From: an uncultured Lachnospiraceae bacterium | Lineage (GTDB): Bacteria; Bacillota; Clostridia; Lachnospirales; Lachnospiraceae | Assembly (NCBI GenBank): GCA_902803635.1 | Contig: CADCQU010000202.1 | Span: forward strand, 1 to 9,553 | Reading direction: 5' to 3' | DNA: 9,553 nt | Shown here: positions 1-7,912 of the stretch, in pieces | Layout of the letters: every line of letters begins with the position of its first letter | Position numbering within the stretch: the stretch's first letter is position 1 | The notes under the pieces: generated by a model | What the model saw: only the letters and a program-made list of their open reading frames with translations | The model's database searches: none | What the model was told of the DNA's origin: nothing | Made by a program: the position numbers and the translations under genes

Positions 1-3000
1 ATCCTTCTCAAAGAAGAAGGCGTCGATAATGCCCTGAATCAGAATCGTCTCATCCTCCGGAAAATCCGTCCGAATCCGGTTGGCGGCCATTTCCATGGCA
101 AATGGCTGCTCGCGCCGAAGCTGCCCCTCACTGGCCGCCTTAGCAAACCGCCGTCCGAGATCACTTGTAAGGAAGACCGTGATATCCTTGGGATTCACGC
201 ACTTCGCGTCCCCCTCCTCCATCAGCCCCTCGCTGACAAATGCCCGCATTTGCCGGCAGACTTCCGCCTCAAGTGTATCTTTATCAATACTGTCGATCTC
301 CCCATATCGTAACAATTCCATTACGCGATGGTAGGCGGTACCACGCGCTGCACCACCCTTTTCGGAAGGAATCTCCTCCGCCTCCTCCCTTTCCCGGATA
401 AAAACCGGAACATAGGGAATGAGCGTTGGCTCCTCGTAGGTCTTCGCAGCGTCCTCATCCTCGGCAAAGCCCTTCTTGAGTTCCGATACGGATACCTTGA
501 CTGGAACGTTCTCCCTTCCGGCAAATGGATAGCGGAAGGCATAGCGTTCCTCCAGAACCGAATGCATTTCCGCGTCAAATACCTCGCCTGACGAAATGTT
601 CCGTAGCAGCTCCAAGGTCTCTGCCTTCCCTGCCTGCCCTTCTACCTCCGCCACAACCAAATCCGAGGGCTTTCTCAAATCCTCAAGGAAGCTCTGCTGG
701 CAGGCATCGTGCTCTGCAGGAATTCCCACCGCGCCGGGCACTCCCGCGCTATCAGTTGCTCCCGCGCTATCAGGTACTCCCACACTATCAGGTGCTCCCG
801 CGCTATCAGGCGCACCCGCGCTATCAGGTGCTCCTGCGCCGCCAGGCTGCCCGAAAAGGGCTGCCCGTTTCTGTGCAAGCTCCGCCCGCTGGCGGAGCCG
901 CCGGACGGCCGGAACGACAAGCTCCATGGCATTTTTTGCGCCGAGGATGTAGCCCGCCCCGAAATGCTCCTCCCGTAACGGGAGCGGCAAATTTGCCAGC
1001 CCCTCATAGGTCTCCTCATCCTTGACCGTCCCTGTTAGGATGAGCTTCTGCTTCGCGCGCGTGAGGGCAACATAGAGCACGCGCAGCTCCTCCCCAACCG
1101 AGTCTCGAAGCAAATGCGCCTTCACAGCCTCCTTCTTGATGGTCGGGGACACCGTCCTTCGGTCAATGTCGGTGCAGTCCGCGGCCAACCCGTCCGCCGC
1201 ATCCACCAGAAGCTTTTCCGAAAGCTCCATGCGGTTGAAGCTCTTCCCGAGACCGCTGACGAAAACAACCGGATATTCCAGTCCCTTGCTTTTATGAATA
1301 CTGATGATGCGCACCGCATTCTCGTTCTCGCCAACCGTCCCCGCCGCCGCAAGATCAATCTCATATTTTTTGAGCTGATTGATATAGCGGATAAATGACG
1401 GAAGCCCCACGTAGCTTGTCGCTTCGTATTCCCTGGCCTTTTCCGCCAGCATCCTAAGATTCGCCGCCCGCTGTACGCCGCCCGGAAGGGCAGACGCATA
1501 ATCAAAATAGCCCGTTACGCTGTAAATCTTCCATATCAGCTCATGGAGCGGCGTGTCCGGTGCTTCCTCCCGTACCTTCTCATAAAACGAAAAAAATGCG
1601 GCCAGCTTTTCCGCCGTCTCGTCCCGCACCGGGCATATAATCTTGTGTGATGCTCCAATCCCCTCTTCTTCACTCCATCCTTCCTCGTCTTGTTCCAAAC
1701 GTGCATCACCCTCCACCGCTACATGGCAACTACGTACGGCTTCCATCCCCTCGACAGAACCGGTTCTTCGCTCTGCTGCTACACCACAGGAACTTCTGTC
1801 TCCCGTTTCCGCGGAAGAACAATTCCTTCCTGCCACCGCCGCCTTCGCGCACTCCCAAAGTCTGACCCTTGCAAGCTCCGGCTTCTCCGCCGGCGATCCA
1901 AAGACGCCGCGCACCTCCGCAAGCTCCTCAGCAGAAAGCCCGACGATGGGCGAATGCAGCACGGCCGCAAGCGGGATATCCTGCAGGGGGTTGTCCACAA
2001 TGGCCAGGTAGTCCAGCACGAGGGCCACCTCGGTCGCTGAAAAGTACCCGCTCTTCGCCGTCGAATACGCCCGAATCCCCATCGATTCCAATACCTTGGC
2101 AAATGCCTCCGCCCAGCCCTGCATGGTTCGCAGCAAGATCACGATGTCGCGGAACTCGACGGGGCGCATTTGCCCGCCCTTTTCGTCCCAAATCCTTTCG
2201 TAACGAACCATCCGTAAAATGCGCTCGCCGATGGCTCTTGCCTCCAGCTCGCGTTTTGCATCGGCACCGGTTTCTTCCAGAAGCTTCTCGCCCTCCTCGT
2301 CCGTCTCCCCGGCCGCGACAGCCAAAAGCTCCGCCGTAAAATGTCCCCCGGCATCCTCCGGGTACCCCTCCGCGCCAAACACGAGGGCCGCGTCATCATC
2401 GTAGGAGACGCCTCCTACCTCCGGAATCATCACCTGCCGGAAAATGCCATTAGCCGCAGAAAGCACCTCCTGCCGGCTGCGGAAGTTTTTGAGCAAGTCA
2501 ATCCTCGTCCCCCGCCTCGCCGGCGAGACAAATCGCCCGTCCCGAAGCAGTTCAAACTCCGTCCATCCTTCGTGTCTCTCTGGAGTAGTCCTGTCATTCT
2601 GAGCGAAGCGAAGAATCCCGTTAGGTATCGCTCCATGTTGACGGGATTCTTCGTCGCTTTGCTCCTCAGAATGACAGAAATTATCTCTTCGTGGTTCATC
2701 CGTACAATTAGATAAGCTTTCGTTCTGTTTGCCTTTCTTTACAGGAGTATACGCAGAAAATTTCTCCATAAAAAGGTCCGGGTGGGCGTTTCGAAAGCCG
2801 TAAATGCTCTGCTTGACATCCCCCACGCAAAAATAGTTCCGGCCCCCGTCCTCGATGCGGCTCACCGCGGTCAGGATAGCTTCCTGTAAATCGTTGCTGT
2901 CCTGGTATTCATCGACCAGGACTTCCCGGAAACGCCCGGCAAGCTCCCTGGCCACCTCCGTCCGTCCAATCGTATAGCCGCCATCCTCCCTCCGCACAGG

Positions 3001-4344
3001 CTTCCCGCGAAGAATTTCCAGCGCAAAATGTTCGAGGTCGGCAAAATCCACAAGATGGCGTTCCCTCTTCTTCTGGGCATACCGCTCCCGGAAAAGGCCG
3101 GCGACGTCGAGGAGCGTGTTCAACACGCCCTCGTTCATCTGCATGTTTGCGACGGCATCCTCTACCGGAAACGCATACATGGCAAGGAGTTGTTTGCGTA
3201 TCCCGTCCATCTCCGCCCTGCGGGCCTTGAACTCGTCCCGAAGCTCGGGCCGCTCCCCGGCCGAAGCCTTCTTCCGGCTAAGCGCAGCCGGGGAAAAATC
3301 ATGGAGCAGCCTCTGCCGTTTTGCATAGGTTCCCTCCCCCTCCGCACTGGATGGGCACAGCGTTCCCGCTCCCCCCACATCGGAAGCGCACAGCGTCCCC
3401 GTCCCATCACCGGTACGCAGTGTTTTCCATTCATCCGCGTCGCCGCCACGCAGTGCCCCCTTTTCCTCCGCATCGGCGGCATACAGCATTTCCGTACCAT
3501 CTGGATCCGTAGAAAAGGTTGCATTTGCTTCTTCTCGGATCGTGGAAGCCAGCTCCCCGAAGAATTTCACATAATCCTCGGCGGTGGCAAGATACGCCGA
3601 CGGTCCTTCCGGGCTTTGAGCCAGCAGTAAATTTGCCTCCGCAAGCACCGCTCCCTCCGAAATCTTCCGTTCCGCGGTCTCTGAAAAATGCCGCATCCAC
3701 GGAAGACTCTCCATCAGGACCATACTCGCTGCCCGGTTGTTCCTCCGGCACGCCTCCATCCAGATTTCCGGCCAAGGCTGGCTCTCCGCCGCCTGTGCCA
3801 CTTTATAGATGGCATCCTCCAGGGCTTTGTCCGTCTTCCCCGTCGCAAAGGTCTCCGTCATTTGCCGAAAGCTCTCCCGCGCTTTTTGGTCCTCTGCACC
3901 GTAGCCCTCGCTCAAAACCTCCTCCATGACGTCGGCCGCAAGGAGCTTCAATTCCCCCTCCTCGCCGACACGGAAGCCGGGTTCCAGGTCCGTCCGGTAG
4001 CAGTAATTCCGCACGAGCCAGCTGCAAAAACCGTCAATGGTCGTAATCTGCGCATTATGAATCAGCGTATTTTGCCGCAGCAAATGCGCGTTCTCCGGGT
4101 CTTCCTCCAGCGCCGCGCGGATGGCCCGTCCCACGCGTTCCTTCATCTCCGCCGCGGCCGCCCTCGTAAATGTCACTACCAGGAGCCGGTCAATGTCACA
4201 GGCTTCCACCGGATCCGTGAGATACGCCAGGATTCGCTGTACCAGAACCGCCGTCTTCCCGCTGCCCGCCGACGCGCTCACAAGAAGGTTATCGTCCCGT
4301 TTGTCAATGACCATCTGCTGATCCGCCGTCCATCGCACTCCCAT
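1..4344 (-). CDS. addA: ATP-dependent helicase/nuclease subunit AddA (3' end of gene beyond window)
   Basis: AddA is the SF1A 3'-5' helicase and one of the two nucleases of AddAB, which unwinds and resects double-strand DNA ends in the cytoplasm for RecA loading. I translated the frame codon by codon from 4344 to 1: it is open for 1448 residues. Visible motifs are Walker A SASAGSGKT (23-31), motif Ia VVTFTRAAAAEMK, Walker B VDEYQD (477-482), motif III GDVKQSIYGFR (508-518), motif IV RIDLLKNFRSR (614-624), motif V IHKSKGLEYP (1016-1025), motif VI LYVALTRAK (1090-1098), then the RecB-like nuclease with GTAYH (1335-1339) and QGIID (Asp1441). The DYK-type catalytic pair should lie just beyond the left edge. 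The start ATG overlaps addB by 41 bases and has AGGAGG 6 nt upstream. It is much longer than B. subtilis AddA (about 1230) because of four insert blocks near residues 280-342, 533-613, 836-905 and 1169-1207. All helicase motifs are intact, so it is probably functional. Confidence 0.97.
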   Translation of the reverse strand, partial: MGVRWTADQQMVIDKRDDNLLVSASAGSGKTAVLVQRILAYLTDPVEACDIDRLLVVTFTRAAAAEMKERVGRAIRAALEEDPENAHLLRQNTLIHNAQITTIDGFCSWLVRNYCYRTDLEPGFRVGEEGELKLLAADVMEEVLSEGYGAEDQKARESFRQMTETFATGKTDKALEDAIYKVAQAAESQPWPEIWMEACRRNNRAASMVLMESLPWMRHFSETAERKISEGAVLAEANLLLAQSPEGPSAYLATAEDYVKFFGELASTIREEANATFSTDPDGTEMLYAADAEEKGALRGGDADEWKTLRTGDGTGTLCASDVGGAGTLCPSSAEGEGTYAKRQRLLHDFSPAALSRKKASAGERPELRDEFKARRAEMDGIRKQLLAMYAFPVEDAVANMQMNEGVLNTLLDVAGLFRERYAQKKRERHLVDFADLEHFALEILRGKPVRREDGGYTIGRTEVARELAGRFREVLVDEYQDSNDLQEAILTAVSRIEDGGRNYFCVGDVKQSIYGFRNAHPDLFMEKFSAYTPVKKGKQNESLSNCTDEPRRDNFCHSEEQSDEESRQHGAIPNGILRFAQNDRTTPERHEGWTEFELLRDGRFVSPARRGTRIDLLKNFRSRQEVLSAANGIFRQVMIPEVGGVSYDDDAALVFGAEGYPEDAGGHFTAELLAVAAGETDEEGEKLLEETGADAKRELEARAIGERILRMVRYERIWDEKGGQMRPVEFRDIVILLRTMQGWAEAFAKVLESMGIRAYSTAKSGYFSATEVALVLDYLAIVDNPLQDIPLAAVLHSPIVGLSAEELAEVRGVFGSPAEKPELARVRLWECAKAAVAGRNCSSAETGDRSSCGVAAERRTGSVEGMEAVRSCHVAVEGDARLEQDEEGWSEEEGIGASHKIICPVRDETAEKLAAFFSFYEKVREEAPDTPLHELIWKIYSVTGYFDYASALPGGVQRAANLRMLAEKAREYEATSYVGLPSFIRYINQLKKYEIDLAAAGTVGENENAVRIISIHKSKGLEYPVVFVSGLGKSFNRMELSEKLLVDAADGLAADCTDIDRRTVSPTIKKEAVKAHLLRDSVGEELRVLYVALTRAKQKLILTGTVKDEETYEGLANLPLPLREEHFGAGYILGAKNAMELVVPAVRRLRQRAELAQKRAALFGQPGGAGAPDSAGAPDSAGAPDSVGVPDSAGATDSAGVPGAVGIPAEHDACQQSFLEDLRKPSDLVVAEVEGQAGKAETLELLRNISSGEVFDAEMHSVLEERYAFRYPFAGRENVPVKVSVSELKKGFAEDEDAAKTYEEPTLIPYVPVFIREREEAEEIPSEKGGAARGTAYHRVMELLRYGEIDSIDKDTLEAEVCRQMRAFVSEGLMEEGDAKCVNPKDITVFLTSDLGRRFAKAASEGQLRREQPFAMEMAANRIRTDFPEDETILIQGIIDAFFFEKD
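742..831. repeat. 18-bp minisatellite in the addA linker (five full units)
   Basis: Five tandem copies of TCCCGCGCTATCAGGTGC and close variants start at 742, 760, 778, 796 and 814. Degenerate partial units flank them at 724-741 and 832-846. In AddA they encode a six-residue repeat such as GAPDSA, GVPDSA and GATDSA (about residues 1169-1207). It lies between the end of the helicase part and the nuclease domain, a flexible linker where variable length is tolerable. The unit is a multiple of three, so copy-number change keeps the frame. Confidence 0.92.
1627..1840 (-). other. Low-complexity insert block within addA
   Basis: AddA residues about 836-905 form a polar Glu/Gly/Ala/Ser-rich stretch with scattered Cys, between the conserved LHSPIVGLSAEEL segment and the helical FFSFYEKVREEAPDTPLHELIW segment. 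It does not resemble AddA sequence I know, and its DNA is visibly less GC-rich than its surroundings. Weak internal similarity (NCSSAETGDR, SCGVAAERR, SCHVAVEGDAR) hints at a decayed tandem repeat. The limits are approximate. Confidence 0.55.
2591..2677. repeat. 87-bp imperfect palindromic element inserted in frame in addA
   Basis: The left arm (2591-2621) begins CTGTCATTCTGAGCGAAGCG. The right arm (2641-2677) is its inverted copy apart from two 3-nt additions and one mismatch. They flank a 19-nt loop (2622-2640). The span is 29 codons long. In the AddA frame it encodes CHSEEQSDEESR, a short loop peptide, then ILRFAQNDR (about residues 556-585). It is free of stops in at least three of the six frames, on both strands. 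I see no convincing target-site duplication. From memory, this word family (CATTCTGAGCGAAGCGAAGAATC) is dispersed in many copies in several clostridial and other bacterial genomes, which suggests a small MITE- or REP-like element. Number and location of other copies cannot be judged from this window. Confidence 0.88.
3319..3507. repeat. Degenerate 33-bp tandem repeat in addA
   Basis: AddA residues about 280-342 form six diverged 11-residue units: DPDGTEMLYAA, DAEEKGALRGG, DADEWKTLRTG, DGTGTLCAS, DVGGAGTLCPS and SAEGEGTYAK. In the DNA the conserved Leu codon (CAG on the plus strand) recurs at 3358, 3391, 3418, 3451 and 3484, which is 33-bp spacing with one 27-bp step. The block lies between Walker A and Walker B, outside every helicase motif. 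It looks like an older minisatellite than the 18-bp one. Confidence 0.75.
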
Positions 4345-7300
4345 ACGTTTCCTCCTCAATCGCCGCAAGCACTTCGTCCGTCTTCATCGATGGCAAATTC
4401 CGGTAGCGGTAGCCCCCGATTTTCGGGTCAAAGCCGCAAATGTCCCTGAGCGAGCAGTAGTCGCAGGCCGTCCGCGTTCCCATCCGATAGGGGTTCACGT
4501 CCGCCGCGCCAGCCATAATCCTCGTCCCGAACTCCCGGAGCTTCCGTTTTGCATGGTCCAGAAGAAGCTCAAACTGTTCCGCCGTGACCGCCTTGGAATT
4601 CCTGGAAAGCTGTCCCGTCTTCGTGATTTCCGCCGGGATGACCAGCGACTTTCCTCCCTCGGAAAGGCTGCGGTCCAGAAGGAGAAGCGTCTCCCGTTCC
4701 CCCGCCACAAGCCCCGAGGCACGCATTTCCTTCAATACGCCTTCCGCAATCTCGTCCTCGGTCAGGTGCTCGTCCGTCTTGATGACCGGGTCCTTGATCT
4801 CATAGTAGAAAATACCGGCCACCGTTGTCTTCCGGCCTTCGCGCATGAGCAGCTCGCGGGCCGCGCCAAGGTAGACCATGAGCTGCAGCTGCAGCCCATA
4901 GTAAAACGAAGGCAAGTCAAATGCCCGGCTCCCGGTCTTGTAGTCCATGATTTTGAGGAAGGTCTCTCCGTCCTCCTCGCAAAGGTCCACGCGGTCGATG
5001 CGCCCCAAAAGCTCAAGTCGGACCCCGTCGCCGAGGTCGAAGGTCGTGGCGGAAAGCTCCTCCCCCTGGAAACCCAGCTCGAAGAAGACGGGGCGGAACT
5101 CCCCTCTCCGCAGCTGCTCCGTCATCGCCCAGACCGAGGTGCGAAGGAGACGTTCCATCCGAAGCACCTGGTAGGCGTTCCGCGGGGAAGCCTCCAGGAT
5201 ATCGCTCCCATAGCCCGCGGCCGCCTGCCGAAGACAGCTTGCCAAAAGCCTCTCCTGCTCCTCCCGATCCAGCTCCGTCCAGGAAAGCCCCTCCGCTGCA
5301 AGATCCCTGCCATAGCGCTCCAGAGCGTCATGCACGACGTTCCCCATATCCATGGGCGTAAACTGATACTCCGCCCGTTCCTGTAGTTTTAATCCATATC
5401 TCACAAATTGCGCAAATTCACAGGCCGCAAACTGCTCGAGACGCGAGGCGGAATTGAGGAGTACGTCCCCGTAAATGGCCCGTGCGGCCGCCCGGCCGAT
5501 GGCGTCCACCGGTTTTTTCCTTGCGGAGGCCGCAAGAAGCGTCCCCAGCCGAAGCTTCTCCCTCCGATTGCGCTTAAAAAACGCAAACAGCTCCAAAAAT
5601 GCCGGCGCCACAATCCCCGCGGAAAGCTCCGAAAAGCCCTCCACCAAAAGGGAGTGGGCATTTGCCGGACGTTCGATGCGCTCCGAGATAGCCCGAGGCG
5701 GTCTCTCCACGTCCATTTCCGGGAAAATGCCCCGGAGCGCGGCCACGAGGTAGGACGGACGAAGAAGGCTTCCGGCACTGTCCGCCTCAGCATAGCTGAG
5801 AAACAGGCAGCGGGACGGCTTGGTAAGCGCAAGATACATGTAAAACCGGCTGATGGAGATATTTTCCCGCGCCGTTGGCTTTAGCTGGATGCCGGCCCCT
5901 GCGAGAAGCTCGCGGTCCGCCTCCGAGAGGAGGCCGCCGCCATTTTCCTGCTTCGGGACGAGGCCCTCATTCACGCCGAGGAAAAACAGAACCTTCACGT
6001 TCGAAAGGCGGCTCCGCTCCATGTCCCCGACCAGCACCTGGTCGGTCCCGGGCGGGATGATGGCGATCTTCTCCTCGGCAAGGCCCGCCTCCAGAAGCTC
6101 ACGGAAGTCGCGGATTGACACGGCCTCCTCCCCGAGCACCTGCACCAGACGCTCCAAAAAGTCGAGCACGCGCGCATAGACCTGGCGATACTCCCGCGCA
6201 AGGTCTGACCTCCCGTTCTCGGCAAAGGCCGCCGCCTTTTGGGCAAGGCGGACCTCGACGCCGCTCCGCACAAGGAAGTCATACAGTGCCTCGGCCTTCT
6301 CCGCGACCGTCCCCTTCCTTCTGGCAAATGCCTCGGCAAGCGGGTCGAGGAGCCCCAGCAAATGCTGCCTCGCCGCCTCCAGCATCGGCACCTCGTTCGG
6401 GTCCTCGCCTCGGTAGGGCCTTGTGATCGGTTCATGCCAGCGCTTCTTCCCGCGAAGCCCCGCGCCCAAAATATAGTTTTCCAGTCTATCCACGGTGTCG
6501 GTCGGAAGACCGGTCAAACCGCTCCGTAGGACGCGGACCACGCTCTCCGTGCTGAAGCTCTCCGCTAGGAGCTGCACGGTTCCGCGCACGTAGGCAAGAA
6601 GGGGGTTCCGAAGAAGCGAGCGCTTCTCGTCCACAAAGACCGGAATCTCCATCTCACCAAACACCTGCCGGACGAGGCTCCCATAGCCGGCCAGGTCCCC
6701 GGTAATAATCGCAAAATCCCGGTAGCGAAGCGGTTCTTCCCCACCCTCGGTTACCGTATTGGATTCCCGCACCATCTTCGCGATTACTCTCGCGGCTTCA
6801 CGGACCTCCTCCAGGGGATTCGGCGCCGCGAGCAGGTGAATCTCCGCAGGTTTCCCGGAAAAGCTCTCCCGTTTCCGCCGGAAAAGGGCCTTCTCAAGGC
6901 AGACCAGCGACTTCGCCTCGCGAAAACGCCCCAGGTCCTCCACCGCTTCGCTCGTCACCGTCGCACCGGCCTCGCGGGCCAGCTGCGCGATCGTCCGCAC
7001 GGTCTCGCGGCTTAGCGAAAAGAGGTCGCCCTCCTTCCCCTTTCCAAAAGGATCCGCCTCGGGATCGATGGTCACCGCCACCGTCACCTCCCCGGCCAGA
7101 AGGAGGAGCTTCTTTAATAATACGTACTGCACCGGTGTAAACCCGGTAAAACCGTCGAGGGCCAGCACCGCCCCCGAAAGGAGCGCGGACCTCTCGGCCA
7201 CATTTGCCAGCACGTCCGGCACCTCCTCCGCCGTCAGGAACCGGTCGCCCATCTCCCGCAGGAACCGCTCATAGATGACTGCAATATCGAAAATCTTTCT

Positions 7301-7912
7301 GGAAAACAGGCTTCCACCGCCTCTGTCCCTGCGGGAACTCCCAGTACGCTTTTCGTTGCTGCCTTCGTCTGTCCCTCTGCCGGGATTTACATTCGTATTT
7401 CTTTCAGTCCTTTCGACGCTGTTCCCGGCATATTCTCCCGCCTCGTTCTCTGAGAAAAATACCGCGTCTTCCGTTCCACTTCCGGTAATCCTGTACAATT
7501 CCTCCGGGGTAATCCCGTAGAGCAAAAGCTCCGAGACCATCGACTTCATCTGCGCGATGCTCCCGGGCCGCGTCAGGTTGTGCCCGAGAACGCCAAGCTC
7601 CCCCGCCATCTCCAGGGCAATCCTCTCCAAAAGAAGGCTCTTCCCCACCTCGCCGAGCATTTGCCGCCCCGGAACGCCGACCTCCGAGAAAACGCGGTGG
7701 GCAAGCCGCGCAAAACTAAGGACGTCGATATTGAGCGTCGCATGTCCCGGATGCAAATGCAAAAGCTCCCGCTGGGTCTCGCTCGTAAACTGCTCCGGCA
7801 CCAGAACGATAAACTGCCGCTCCGGCTCCGCAATGGAACGCTCCGCGATATTTGTCAGAAGCCTTCGAGTCTTCCCCGCTCCGCTCCTTCCAAAGAGAAA
7901 ATGCAGCCTCAT
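4304..7912 (-). CDS. addB: ATP-dependent helicase/nuclease subunit AddB
   Basis: AddB is the partner of AddA. In characterised AddAB its C-terminal nuclease cuts the 5'-ended strand and its inactive helicase-like part recognises Chi. This 1202-residue protein is close to the family length (B. subtilis about 1166). It opens with a Walker A motif GRSGAGKT (8-15). The nuclease domain shows GRIDRVD (Asp973) and MDYKTG (Asp990, Lys992), the PD-(D/E)XK catalytic set. Four cysteines, Cys831 in FAACEF and Cys1150, Cys1153, Cys1159 in CDYCSLRDIC, match the known AddB iron-sulfur cluster in identity and spacing. The start ATG shares an ATGA overlap with the rmuC stop and has GGAGG 7 nt upstream; the 3' end overlaps addA. 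The odd feature is a polar, low-complexity block at about residues 144-202, before KIFDIAVIYERF, which is not part of the conserved fold as I know it. Identity is secure. Confidence 0.98.
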   Translation of the reverse strand: MRLHFLFGRSGAGKTRRLLTNIAERSIAEPERQFIVLVPEQFTSETQRELLHLHPGHATLNIDVLSFARLAHRVFSEVGVPGRQMLGEVGKSLLLERIALEMAGELGVLGHNLTRPGSIAQMKSMVSELLLYGITPEELYRITGSGTEDAVFFSENEAGEYAGNSVERTERNTNVNPGRGTDEGSNEKRTGSSRRDRGGGSLFSRKIFDIAVIYERFLREMGDRFLTAEEVPDVLANVAERSALLSGAVLALDGFTGFTPVQYVLLKKLLLLAGEVTVAVTIDPEADPFGKGKEGDLFSLSRETVRTIAQLAREAGATVTSEAVEDLGRFREAKSLVCLEKALFRRKRESFSGKPAEIHLLAAPNPLEEVREAARVIAKMVRESNTVTEGGEEPLRYRDFAIITGDLAGYGSLVRQVFGEMEIPVFVDEKRSLLRNPLLAYVRGTVQLLAESFSTESVVRVLRSGLTGLPTDTVDRLENYILGAGLRGKKRWHEPITRPYRGEDPNEVPMLEAARQHLLGLLDPLAEAFARRKGTVAEKAEALYDFLVRSGVEVRLAQKAAAFAENGRSDLAREYRQVYARVLDFLERLVQVLGEEAVSIRDFRELLEAGLAEEKIAIIPPGTDQVLVGDMERSRLSNVKVLFFLGVNEGLVPKQENGGGLLSEADRELLAGAGIQLKPTARENISISRFYMYLALTKPSRCLFLSYAEADSAGSLLRPSYLVAALRGIFPEMDVERPPRAISERIERPANAHSLLVEGFSELSAGIVAPAFLELFAFFKRNRREKLRLGTLLAASARKKPVDAIGRAAARAIYGDVLLNSASRLEQFAACEFAQFVRYGLKLQERAEYQFTPMDMGNVVHDALERYGRDLAAEGLSWTELDREEQERLLASCLRQAAAGYGSDILEASPRNAYQVLRMERLLRTSVWAMTEQLRRGEFRPVFFELGFQGEELSATTFDLGDGVRLELLGRIDRVDLCEEDGETFLKIMDYKTGSRAFDLPSFYYGLQLQLMVYLGAARELLMREGRKTTVAGIFYYEIKDPVIKTDEHLTEDEIAEGVLKEMRASGLVAGERETLLLLDRSLSEGGKSLVIPAEITKTGQLSRNSKAVTAEQFELLLDHAKRKLREFGTRIMAGAADVNPYRMGTRTACDYCSLRDICGFDPKIGGYRYRNLPSMKTDEVLAAIEEETYGSAMDGGSADGH
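4351..4356 (-). promoter_or_regulatory. Ribosome binding site of addA within addB
   Basis: AGGAGG lies 6 nt before ATG 4344, inside codons for the Glu-Glu-Glu run near the AddB C-terminus. It fixes the addA start 41 bases before the end of addB and supports coupled, near-equal synthesis of the two subunits. Confidence 0.8.
7307..7483 (-). other. Low-complexity insert block within addB
   Basis: AddB residues about 144-202 are rich in Gly, Arg, Asn, Glu and Ser (for example ERTERNTNVNPGRGTDEGSN). They interrupt the helical region between ITPEELYRI and KIFDIAVIYERF. The DNA is less GC-rich than the flanks. The reading frame continues normally on both sides, so this looks like a tolerated surface loop expansion. 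The limits are approximate. Confidence 0.6.

Noticed and set aside
237..254. Local inverted pair of CAAATGC and GCATTTG as a regulatory hairpin
   Set aside because: The stem is only 7 bp within coding sequence and is explained by the general abundance of the GCAAATG word.
2591..2677. Palindrome as an intrinsic terminator within addA
   Set aside because: It has a long stem but no following T-run on either strand, and coding continues through it.
1..4344. addA as a pseudogene broken by repeats
   Set aside because: I read every codon from 4344 to 1 and found no stop or frameshift; motifs before and after each insert remain in one frame.
3028..4449. Overlapping plus-strand open frames opposite addA (3028-3630, 3688-4449)
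   Set aside because: The minus strand carries all AddA N-terminal motifs here. The plus-strand products are low-complexity and resemble no known protein.
4553..5386. Long plus-strand open frame (277 codons) opposite addB
   Set aside because: It lies entirely antisense to a gene with clear nuclease and Fe-S motifs. The translation is Arg/Pro/Leu-rich with no family signature, as expected for a shadow frame in GC-rich DNA.
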